Source of the DNA: Halosimplex halobium
GTDB taxonomy: Archaea > Halobacteriota > Halobacteria > Halobacteriales > Haloarculaceae
Length of the DNA stretch: 64,000 nt
Assembly: GCF_051414055.1 (NCBI RefSeq)
Contig: NZ_JBLKNX010000013.1
Coordinates: 1-64,000, forward strand
Direction of reading: 5' to 3'
Position numbers and translations under genes: made by a program. The notes beneath the pieces are model-generated. The model was not told the origin of the DNA. It searched no databases and saw only the letters and a list, made by a program, of their open reading frames with translations. This document shows, one piece after another, positions 24,025 through 31,000 of the stretch. The stretch's first letter is position 1. Every line of letters starts with the position of its first letter.

Positions 24025-24524
24025 CGAGTTTGCTGACACGGTATCGCGGACGGACCCGGTGGCGTGTCCATCGTGATACTTCCAGTCGGGAGTGAACGGT
24101 GACCGCTCCGGTCGCGCTCGCTAGCTGTCGCGTCTACCGCACTCGACGGTGAGCGCCGAACGCCCTCGACGCGCTCGCGGTCGCTGAGGCGGGATATCCG
24201 CGCTCTCCGCACCGCCCGCGCGGATAGTGCCCGCTCAGGCGACTCTCGGCGCGAGCGCGCCTCGCCCGTTCAGTCCGCCAGGGACCGCAACAGCACGGCA
24301 CGACACCGCAACCGCCCCGCACAGCACCGCAGACGGCCACGAGCCTCCCCAGCCGATTCGCGACACGCGAGTCGCGAATCCCTCGCGCGGCTACGGTCGC
24401 GCGCACGAGAGCGCGCTCCAGCGCGCGCCGACCGCGCCGCACCCGCTGTTCACACGGAGTTCGTCACGAGTGGCTGTCGAGTGGTTCGACGGGTCTCGCT
24501 CTCCGGAGTTCGGCGAGGAATCGG
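24025..24524 (-). repeat. Dispersed intergenic element, copy C (reverse orientation)
   Basis: This 500-nt non-coding region between convergent genes carries the element on the minus strand, about 24100-24437. From right to left: core palindrome block (about 24380-24432), hairpin GATTCGCGA/TCGCGAATC, the GGACTGAACGGGCGAGG block, the two-part hairpin (24184-24238) and one diverged tail unit (about 24115-24172). Blocks agree in order with copies B and D. No gene is supported here. Confidence 0.7.
24184..24238 (-). other. Two-part hairpin of dispersed element, copy C
   Basis: Outer arms CTGAG(G)CGGG (24184-24193, one bulged G) and CCCGCTCAG (24230-24238); inner arms TATCCGCGC (24195-24203) and GCGCGGATA (24218-24226); 14-nt loop. 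Relative to copy D the outer stem changes GAC/GTC to GGG/CCC on both sides, keeping pairing. Confidence 0.65.
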
Positions 24525-25427
24525 TCAGCGGCGGTCGTAGACGGCGACGGCTCGCTCGGAGCGGGCGGAGCGGCCGTAGGGGTTGCGGCGGGGGGAACGG
24601 TCGAGCAGGCGCGCCCAGGCGCCGTCCTTGGCGCCGACGGCCAGCCCGGAGAGCACGTCGCGGCCGGTGGTGAGCCAGCTCGAGGGCGTGCCGTCGCCGC
24701 GGGCCACGTCCCGCAGCGAGTCGAGGGCGTCGCGGCCGGCGTGGGCCACCATCCGCGCGGCTACGCGCGGGCGGACGCCGTAGTTCTTGACGAGGCGGTA
24801 GGAAAGCGAGCGGTACTTCCAGCCGGGGTCGCTGGTCGGCCCGCCGCCGTCGGCGCCGACCTCGCGGGCGACGCCCATCCCGGACTGCCAGGAGACCGTG
24901 TAATCGAGGTTGGCGAGCCGGTGGGCGCCGTCGCGGGCGCTGCCGATCTCCAGGTACTCGTCGAAGCCGTCCAGGGCGTCCAGGGCCGCCCGCGAGAAGG
25001 CGACGTTGCCGCCGTTGAAGTAGGTGACCTCGCGGCCGGCGAGCGCGTCGGACTCGACCTCCTCGGTGGTCATTCCGCCGCGCAGCCGCTCGTGGACCGG
25101 GCCGGAGACCACGTCGGCCCCGTCGAGGCCGGCGACGAGTGCGTCGTGCCACTCGTCGGTGACGGCCAGTCCCTGGTCGACCAGCGCGACGATATCGCCG
25201 GTGGCCTGCTCGATGCCGGCGTTGCGCGCGGCGGTGACGGTGCGGTCGGCGACCTCGACGAGCACGTCCACGTCGTCGCGCTCGCGGACCATCCCGGTCG
25301 TCCCGTCGGTCGACGGCCCGTTGACGACCACCACCTCGGCCGCGGGGACGTGCGCGACCAGCGCGTCGAGCGTCCGGGCGAGTTGCTCCCGGCCGTCGAG
25401 CGTCGGAACCACCACCGAGAGCTGCAT
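24525..25427 (-). CDS. Family 2 glycosyltransferase
   Basis: The 300-residue protein has a GT-A fold N terminus: LSVVVPTLDGREQLARTL (3-20), VVVVNGPSTDGT (about 32-43), and ARNAGIEQATGDIVALVDQG (about 67-86), whose D is in the place of the DxD metal site. A YFNGGNVAFSR segment (about 135-145) fits the acceptor side. It likely transfers a sugar from a nucleotide donor for surface glycans or N-glycosylation. A TTTTATAC box on the minus strand (about 25451-25458) sits about 25 nt from the ATG, indicating a leaderless mRNA. Donor unknown. Confidence 0.8.
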   Translation of the reverse strand: MQLSVVVPTLDGREQLARTLDALVAHVPAAEVVVVNGPSTDGTTGMVRERDDVDVLVEVADRTVTAARNAGIEQATGDIVALVDQGLAVTDEWHDALVAGLDGADVVSGPVHERLRGGMTTEEVESDALAGREVTYFNGGNVAFSRAALDALDGFDEYLEIGSARDGAHRLANLDYTVSWQSGMGVAREVGADGGGPTSDPGWKYRSLSYRLVKNYGVRPRVAARMVAHAGRDALDSLRDVARGDGTPSSWLTTGRDVLSGLAVGAKDGAWARLLDRSPRRNPYGRSARSERAVAVYDRR

Positions 25428-25508
25428 ACAGTCCGTAGCAGCCTCGACGCGTATAAAAGTCGTGGGACGAGCGGACCCTGCGACGGCGAACCACGGTGCC
25501 CGGGCGCG

Positions 25509-26219
25509 CTACTCGACGGTGGCGTCCCAGTAGGAGATCGAGGCGAGGCTGTCGCCCAGCGGCGTGCGGTCGACGGCCTCCTCGACGCTGCGGAAGGCCT
25601 TCGCGACGCCGCCGGGGAGCTTGCGGTAGAGGCCGAACGGGACGACGAACTCGTGGGTCTCGTCGGTCAGCCGCAGGTCGGCGGCCGCGAGCATGCCGTC
25701 GACCTCACGGCGGGAGTAGAGCCGCGACCCCATCGGGAGTGCCCAGTTGTACAGCGACCGGCCGGAGAAGCGGTTGTACGTCTCGAAGACGACCTGGTCG
25801 CTGGAGACGCGAGCCAGCTCGCGGAGGTACTCGGCGGGCTCGTCGACGAGGTGGAAAAAGCGGATGGCGAACACGGAGTCGAAGTGGTCGTCGGGGAACG
25901 GGAGCCGGGCGGCGTCCCCGCGCAGGAACTCCAGATGGTCGTCGACGCCGGCCTGGCGGGCCTTCCGGCGGCCCTCGCCGAGCATCGGCGCCGAGATGTC
26001 GAGCCCGACCACGTCCGCGCCCTGCTGGGCGAGCATCACCGAGAACCGGCCGGTGCCGCAGGCGATCTCGAGTATCTTCCTGTCCTCGACGGGCGCGAGC
26101 GCCTCGCCGACCGCTTCCTTCTCCAGCCGGTCGGTGAGCCGACCCCCGCCGCGGGAGAAGCGCTTGTCCTCGTAGGACTCGACGACAGTTTCCTGCTGGT
26201 ACCACTCCTGACCCTTCAC
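25509..26219 (-). CDS. Class I SAM-dependent methyltransferase
   Basis: The protein of about 236 residues has the SAM-binding motif ILEIACGTGRFSVMLA (about residues 47-62), followed by ADVVGLDIS (motif II) and LPFPDDHFDSVFAIRFFH (motifs for post-I and IV). It resembles the UbiE/MenG-type group by arrangement. The GTG at 26219 (VKGQEWYQQE) is preferred to an ATG at 26249, since the extra ten residues look unlike coding sequence. The substrate is not predictable; small molecules such as quinones or lipids are common for the group. Confidence 0.78.
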   Translation of the reverse strand: MKGQEWYQQETVVESYEDKRFSRGGGRLTDRLEKEAVGEALAPVEDRKILEIACGTGRFSVMLAQQGADVVGLDISAPMLGEGRRKARQAGVDDHLEFLRGDAARLPFPDDHFDSVFAIRFFHLVDEPAEYLRELARVSSDQVVFETYNRFSGRSLYNWALPMGSRLYSRREVDGMLAAADLRLTDETHEFVVPFGLYRKLPGGVAKAFRSVEEAVDRTPLGDSLASISYWDATVE

Positions 26220-26326
26220 GATACCGAAATTAGCCCCCTCGGGGGGCAAAAGAGTACTGAAAGCGGTCGGGGGGCCACGCGCCGGCGGGCGTCGGTCGCC
26301 GGCCGCCGGTGCTCACCTCGGGGTCG

Positions 26327-26737
26327 CTACGAAACGTCGGACGCGAACACCTCGTCCGGTCGGATCTCGAGGATCACTCTCGGGCCGGGGTCGTCGTCGT
26401 AGCTGGGGTAGGTGTCCACGCCCAGGTATCGGGCCGCGAGTTCGTCGATGTGGTCCTCGGCACCCGCCTCGGTCAGCGCCGTCACCTCGCCGGTCACCGA
26501 CAGGTAGCGGTACGCGTCGTCGGGGTCGACCATGCTGACGCCGACGCGGGGGTCCTCGCGCACGTTGCGTTCCTTCCGCCGGCTCCGCGCCGTGTTGACC
26601 AGGACCCGGTCGGCCTCGGGGTCGTAGTCGACCCAGACGGGGGTGACGTGCGGGAACCCCTCCGGCGTCAGCGTCGCGAAGTGGGCGTACGTCTCCTTGT
26701 CGAACAGTTCGTGATACGACTCCGGGATCGACGCCAT
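26327..26737 (-). CDS. Pyridoxamine 5'-phosphate oxidase-fold protein (PPOX/F420-type)
   Basis: The 136-residue protein has the PNPOx split-barrel pattern: YAHFATLTPEGFPHVTPVWVDYD (partly residues 17-39), LVNTARSRRKERNVREDPRVGVSM (about 45-68) and YRYLSVTGEVT (about 75-85). Such small PPOX proteins bind FMN or F420 and reduce or oxidise small molecules. ATG 26737 is preferred to 26755 because it starts at the conserved MASIPESYHELF segment. The gene is head to head with the winged-helix gene at 26942. Cofactor is not decided by sequence. Confidence 0.75.
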   Translation of the reverse strand: MASIPESYHELFDKETYAHFATLTPEGFPHVTPVWVDYDPEADRVLVNTARSRRKERNVREDPRVGVSMVDPDDAYRYLSVTGEVTALTEAGAEDHIDELAARYLGVDTYPSYDDDPGPRVILEIRPDEVFASDVS

Positions 26738-26871
26738 ACCGGACCGTCGGCCCACAGCGACGAAAACGTGTGGCCCGCGGCGACCGGGTCCGCTTTTTCC
26801 GCGTCGAATTCGTCCGAAACCGCCGCCTACCGGCGATACGTTCGACGGACGGGCAGAAATAATAGGTTACC

Positions 26872-26916
26872 TTATATGGTTTGGACTGTATGGTCACCCA
26901 TATAGCCAACTTTTAC
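26872..26916 (+). promoter_or_regulatory. Promoter/operator region of the winged-helix gene
   Basis: Local AT-rich island in a GC-rich genome. It holds inverted arms TATATGG (26873-26879) and CCATATA (26898-26904) with an 18-nt spacer, and a CTTTTACC box (about 26909-26916) some 28 nt from the ATG. The arms are suited to a dimeric regulator, perhaps autoregulation. Confidence 0.45.
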
Positions 26917-26941
26917 CAGTACCCTCGCGAGACGAGGAGAC

Positions 26942-27214
26942 ATGAGCACGACGATAGACGAGGCCGCAGCGGAGGAGGCGCTGGGTGAGGCGGAGTTCCG
27001 CGAGCGGCTCCGCGAGCTCCCCCCGAGCGCGAAGCTAGTGGCGAAGGTACTGGAGACGGACGCCCCGCTCTCGCAGGGCCAGCTGGCCGAGGAGTCGCTG
27101 CTGCCCGACCGGACCGTCCGCTACGCACTCAACCGTCTCGAAGAGTCCGGCCTCGTGGGCTCGCGGTACAGCTTCCACGACGCCCGAAAACAGGTCTACT
27201 TCCTCAACAACTAG
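26942..27214 (+). CDS. Small winged-helix transcriptional regulator (MarR/TrmB-like)
   Basis: The 90-residue protein is a single winged-helix domain: helix 1 about 27-40, recognition region GQLAEESLLPDRTVRYALNRLEESGL (segments within 47-72) and a beta wing VGSRYSFHDARKQVYFL (about 73-88). It should bind DNA as a dimer. An AGGAGA sequence sits five nt before the ATG, and a TATA-like box lies further upstream. The adjacent AT-rich inverted repeat may be its own operator. Targets unknown. Confidence 0.75.
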   Translation: MSTTIDEAAAEEALGEAEFRERLRELPPSAKLVAKVLETDAPLSQGQLAEESLLPDRTVRYALNRLEESGLVGSRYSFHDARKQVYFLNN

Positions 27215-27280
27215 ACCGCCGCGGCCGCTCGCGTCCGTTTCGAAAACGGGTGGGTCGCGGGGCCGGCGCGTTCACGCTCG

Positions 27281-28042
27281 CTACTCGGCCAGCGCCGCCT
27301 CGGTTTCGTCGAACCCCTCGATGTCGACGCCCTCGGCGGTGACTTCGGCGACGTAGACGCCGTTGCCCGAGCCGGTGTCGCGCTCGCTGGCGGCCTCGAC
27401 GGCCCGCACTGCCAGGTCGCGGGCCTCGGCCATGCTCATCGCCTCGTCGTACTCGCCCTCGATGGCCCCGTGTGCGAGTTGCATCCCCGAGCCGGTGACC
27501 GTGTAGTCGTCGGCCATGACCCCGCCGGCGGGGTCGATGCTGTAGACGTGGCTGCCCTCGTCGTCGACGCCGGCGAGGATCGGGTTGATCGCGAACCACG
27601 GGCCGCCGCGGGCGAAGTTGCCCGCCAGCGTCGCCAGCGCGTGGATCCCGATCGGCTCGCCCTCGCGGACCTCGTAGAGGTCGGCCTCCGAGCGCAGCGT
27701 CCGGATGAACGACTGGGCGCCGCCGACGCTGCCGACGAGCGTCAGCACGCCCGTCGGGTGGATCTGCTCGACCTTCTGGACGGACTTGTTCGAGACGAAC
27801 CGCCCGCCCAGCGAGGCGCGCCTGTCCGTCGCGACGACGACGCCGTCCTCGGTCGCGATGCCGACCGTGGTCGTCCCCGTCTTGTTGACCGACTCCTCGT
27901 CGCGGGCCCGGGCGTTCCCGGTGCCGTCCCCGGCTCCGCTTCCGCCGCCGGAGTGGCCGCTGCCGAACCCGTCGGCGAGTTCGGGCGCGGTCGGGTCGCC
28001 GACGGCGTCGGCGCCGGTCAACGGGTCGGTGAATCTACTCAT
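27281..28042 (-). CDS. psmB: 20S proteasome beta subunit
   Basis: The 253-residue protein has a propeptide of 56 residues rich in Gly/Ser, then the autocatalytic cleavage point KTG|TTTVGI with T57 as the N-terminal nucleophile. Downstream D and K residues (ATDRRASLGGRFVSNKSVQK, in part) complete the active site. It forms the inner catalytic rings of the 20S proteasome. ATG 28042 overlaps the psmA end by eight bases, so translation is coupled. An upstream ATG at 28051 is less likely. Long Gly/Ser-rich propeptides are common in haloarchaea. Confidence 0.94.
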   Translation of the reverse strand: MSRFTDPLTGADAVGDPTAPELADGFGSGHSGGGSGAGDGTGNARARDEESVNKTGTTTVGIATEDGVVVATDRRASLGGRFVSNKSVQKVEQIHPTGVLTLVGSVGGAQSFIRTLRSEADLYEVREGEPIGIHALATLAGNFARGGPWFAINPILAGVDDEGSHVYSIDPAGGVMADDYTVTGSGMQLAHGAIEGEYDEAMSMAEARDLAVRAVEAASERDTGSGNGVYVAEVTAEGVDIEGFDETEAALAE

Positions 28043-28781
28043 CGACCTCACCTCCCAGGTCCAGCTCGGCGAGGTGGCTCTCGATCGCCTCGGGGTCGAG
28101 CGAGCGCACCCGGTGGGTCTCGGTGTCGACCACGGTCACCTCGACCGCCTCGGAGTCGACCGTCCGGTCCTCGTCGCCCTCCCCGATCGCCTCCAGCGCG
28201 AGGGCGACCCCCGCGTCGAGGTCCATCCCCTCGCGGTACTCGTCTTCGAGGAAGCCCATGAGCCGCTCGCGGTTCCCGCCGATGGCGGTCGCCTGCCACT
28301 CGTAGGGCGTCCCGGAGGGGTCGGTCTCGAAGAGCTTCGGCGTCCCGTCGGGGTCGACGCCGCCGATGGCGAGCGCCACCCCGAACGGGCGGACGCCGCC
28401 GCTCTGGGTGTAGCGCTGGATGTAGTCGGTGACCTCCTTCGCGAGCGACTCCACGCCGATCGGTTCGTCGTAGCGCAGCCGGTTGACCTGCGCCTGCTCG
28501 CGCGCGTAGTCGACGAGCTGGCGCGCGTCGGCGACGTGGCCCGCGCTCGCGACCGCGATGTGGTCGTCGACGCGGTGGAGTTTCTCGATGCTCCCCTTCT
28601 CGACGAGCGGCGACCGGACCTGCCTGTCCGCGGCGAGCACCACGCCGTCGGCGGTGCGAACCCCGACGCTGGCGGTGCCGCGCTTGATCGCTTCCCGAGC
28701 GTACTCGACCTGGTAGAGGCGTCCGTCCGGCGAGAAGATCGAGGTCCCGCGGTCGTACGCCTGCTGGTTCTGATCCTGCAT
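28035..28781 (-). CDS. psmA: 20S proteasome alpha subunit
   Basis: The 248-residue protein has the alpha-type N-terminal helix and signature: YDRGTSIFSPDGRLYQVEYAREAI (residues 9-32, cited in part), followed by the KRGTASVGVRTADGVVLAADRQ core. It forms the outer rings that gate entry and dock AAA ATPases such as PAN. It lacks the N-terminal Thr nucleophile, as expected. It is followed by psmB with an eight-base overlap. The upstream TATA box (28826-28838) is strong. Normal length for haloarchaeal alpha subunits. Confidence 0.95.
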   Translation of the reverse strand: MQDQNQQAYDRGTSIFSPDGRLYQVEYAREAIKRGTASVGVRTADGVVLAADRQVRSPLVEKGSIEKLHRVDDHIAVASAGHVADARQLVDYAREQAQVNRLRYDEPIGVESLAKEVTDYIQRYTQSGGVRPFGVALAIGGVDPDGTPKLFETDPSGTPYEWQATAIGGNRERLMGFLEDEYREGMDLDAGVALALEAIGEGDEDRTVDSEAVEVTVVDTETHRVRSLDPEAIESHLAELDLGGEVDE

Positions 28782-28823
28782 AGTGCGTCACTGAGTCGTC
28801 GTGACTAACTCGAGGTTAGGGGT

Positions 28824-28838
28824 TGTTATATAAAAAAA
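28824..28838 (-). promoter_or_regulatory. psmA-psmB promoter TATA box
   Basis: The minus strand reads TTTTTTTATATAACAA, a strong archaeal TATA box about 45-55 nt upstream of the psmA ATG. That distance gives a transcript with a short 5' untranslated leader rather than a leaderless one. Confidence 0.65.
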
Positions 28839-28891
28839 CTCGCCGGTTGTGCGTGGAAGATAACCGACCGCGACGCCGTAGTCGCGTGGTT

Positions 28892-29230
28892 TCAGTACAG
28901 CGAGAGGTCGCCGGTCACCTTGTCGACGAGGTCGTCGCGGGCGGGGCCGACGGCCAGGGCGCTGGCGGTCCCCGGTTCGAGTTGCGTGTGGCCGGCGTCG
29001 CGGACGACGGCGTGGGGCAGCCCCTCGCGTTCGGCCTTGTCGGCGAGTTCGAACAGCTGGGACTCGCCGTCGGCCTGGAGGACGACCTTCTTCTGGCCGC
29101 TGCCCTTCCACTCGCTGGCGGCCCCCCGGTCGGCGTCCTCGTAGGCCATGAGCGAGGCGTGGGCGACCTGCGCGGCGAGTTTCCCCTCGCCCATCCCCAG
29201 GTCGGCGCGGGCGACGATGGCCTGCTTCAT
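28892..29230 (-). CDS. pth2: Peptidyl-tRNA hydrolase, archaeal type (Pth2)
   Basis: The 112-residue protein has Pth2 signatures: KQAIVARADLGMGEGKLAAQVAHASL (within residues 2-27), KKVVLQADGESQLFELADKAEREGLP (about 47-72) and VVRDAGHTQLEPGTASALAVGP (about 75-96). It releases peptides from peptidyl-tRNA that drops off ribosomes. The open frame extends far upstream but the ATG at 29230 matches the family start and the family length (about 110-120). It lies upstream of psmA on the same strand. Confidence 0.95.
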   Translation of the reverse strand: MKQAIVARADLGMGEGKLAAQVAHASLMAYEDADRGAASEWKGSGQKKVVLQADGESQLFELADKAEREGLPHAVVRDAGHTQLEPGTASALAVGPARDDLVDKVTGDLSLY

Positions 29231-29338
29231 GGTCTCCTCGAGGCAGGGGGCGCGTAACTGCCTTTCCATCCCGCACCGACTCCCCGGGCGGTGCGAGGGT
29301 CCGCAGGAGTTACCACCCCCGCCGCCGAGCGGTGGGGT

Positions 29339-30868
29339 ATGCCGACCACCCCCGTCCTGCCCGGCTTCCACCCCGACCCGTCGGTCTGCCGGGTCGGCGA
29401 GACGTTCTACCTGGCGACGAGTTCCTTCGAGTACTTCCCCGGCCTGCCGCTCTACCGGAGCGAGAACCTGGTCGACTGGGAACCGATCGGTCACGCGCTC
29501 ACGCGCGAGTCGCAACTGGACACCCGCGATGCCCGGGTTTCGGGCGGGATCTTCGCGCCGACGATCCGCGAACACGACGGCACTTTCTACCTCACCTCGA
29601 CGAACACCAGCGGCGGCGGCCACTTCGTCGTCACCGCCGACGACCCCGCCGGCGACTGGTCCGACCCCGTCTCCGTCGACGCGCCCGGCATCGACCCGGA
29701 CCTCTTCTGGGACGGTGACACCGCCTACTTCACCTACTTCACGACCGACACCGACCGCGGGATCGAACAGGCCGAGATCGACCTCGAAACCGGCGAACTG
29801 GGTGAGCCCCGGACCGTCTGGACCGGCCACGAGGACCCCCACGCCGAGGCGCCCCACCTCTACGAGCGGGCGGGGAGCTACTACCTCGTCGCCGCGGAGG
29901 GCGGCACCCACACCGGCCACTCCGTGATGGTCGGCCGGAGCGACGACCCGACGGGACCGTTCGATCCCCACCCCGGGAACCCGGTCCTCACCCACCGCGA
30001 CGACTTCTACCGCGACGTACACGCGACCGGCCACGCCGACTTCGTGACCGACCCGGAGGGGAACTGGTGGCTGGTCTGTCTGGGCATCCGCCCTCGCGGC
30101 GGTTTCCCCGGCTGGCACCACCTCGGCCGCGAGACGTTCCTCGCACCCGTCGCCTGGGAGGACGGGTGGCCGGTCGTCGCCGGCGAGGAGGTGCCGGCGG
30201 AGATCGACGCCGGGGATCTGCCGGGTGACGCTACCCCTGTGAACGCCGGCCCAGGTCCCATCGAATACACGGACACCGACTTCTCCGAGGGTCGGAGCCA
30301 CGAGTGGGTCTACCGGCGGACGCCCGACCGCGACCGCTACGACTTCACCGACGACGGCCTCGTCCTCCGGGGCGGCCCCGAGACCCTCGACGAGAAGGGG
30401 ACGACCTTCCTCGCGCGCCGGCAGACGAACTTCGACTGTCGGGTCCGCGCCGACCTCGCCTTCGACCCCGACCCCGGCGAGGAGGCGGGGCTGGCGCTCG
30501 TCATGGACGAGGAGCACCACTACGAGGTCGGGGTCGTGGCGAGTAGCGGCGGTGGCTCCGACGGCCTGACCGGTGACGGCGACGCCGAGGCCGTCGTCCG
30601 GGTCACCGTCGGCGACGCGACCGACGTGCTCGCGCGCGAACCGGTCGACGAGCGGGTGACGCTCGGTGTCGACGCCGCCGCCGAGTCCTACGAGTTCCGC
30701 GTCGACGGCGAACCGATCGCCGAGGCGCGGCCGAAGTACCTCGCGACTGAGGTCGCGGGCGGGTTCACCGGCGTCGTGGTCGGACCCTACGCCGTCGCCG
30801 GCGACGGGCCGACCGGGGCGACACCCGCCCGGGTCGAGCGGTTCGTCTACGAGCCCGTCGAGCGGTAG
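29339..30868 (+). CDS. Glycoside hydrolase family 43 (beta-xylosidase/arabinofuranosidase-like)
   Basis: The 509-residue protein has an N-terminal five-bladed propeller of GH43: PGFHPDPSVCRVGETFYL (about 8-25) holds the general base Asp, PGIDPDLFWDG (about 117-127) the pKa-modulating Asp, and HAEAPHLYER (about 163-172) the acid Glu. The C-terminal half (about 310-509) is a beta-sandwich like the C2 domain of GH43 xylosidases. It has no signal peptide, so it acts inside the cell on imported oligosaccharides. The start is ATG 29339, after the divergent pth2. No sugar transporter lies beside it. Exact sugar unknown. Confidence 0.82.
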   Translation: MPTTPVLPGFHPDPSVCRVGETFYLATSSFEYFPGLPLYRSENLVDWEPIGHALTRESQLDTRDARVSGGIFAPTIREHDGTFYLTSTNTSGGGHFVVTADDPAGDWSDPVSVDAPGIDPDLFWDGDTAYFTYFTTDTDRGIEQAEIDLETGELGEPRTVWTGHEDPHAEAPHLYERAGSYYLVAAEGGTHTGHSVMVGRSDDPTGPFDPHPGNPVLTHRDDFYRDVHATGHADFVTDPEGNWWLVCLGIRPRGGFPGWHHLGRETFLAPVAWEDGWPVVAGEEVPAEIDAGDLPGDATPVNAGPGPIEYTDTDFSEGRSHEWVYRRTPDRDRYDFTDDGLVLRGGPETLDEKGTTFLARRQTNFDCRVRADLAFDPDPGEEAGLALVMDEEHHYEVGVVASSGGGSDGLTGDGDAEAVVRVTVGDATDVLAREPVDERVTLGVDAAAESYEFRVDGEPIAEARPKYLATEVAGGFTGVVVGPYAVAGDGPTGATPARVERFVYEPVER

Positions 30869-31000
30869 CCGATACTGTCTCGCTCGCCCACCGAGGAGCA
30901 GCCCGCGGCGACGACGAACGCGGCCGGCGTCGCCACCACGGTGTGGATCCGGGCCGGCGGCAACCGTGAGATTTTCACGCCAGCGGGGAGAGACACCTGT

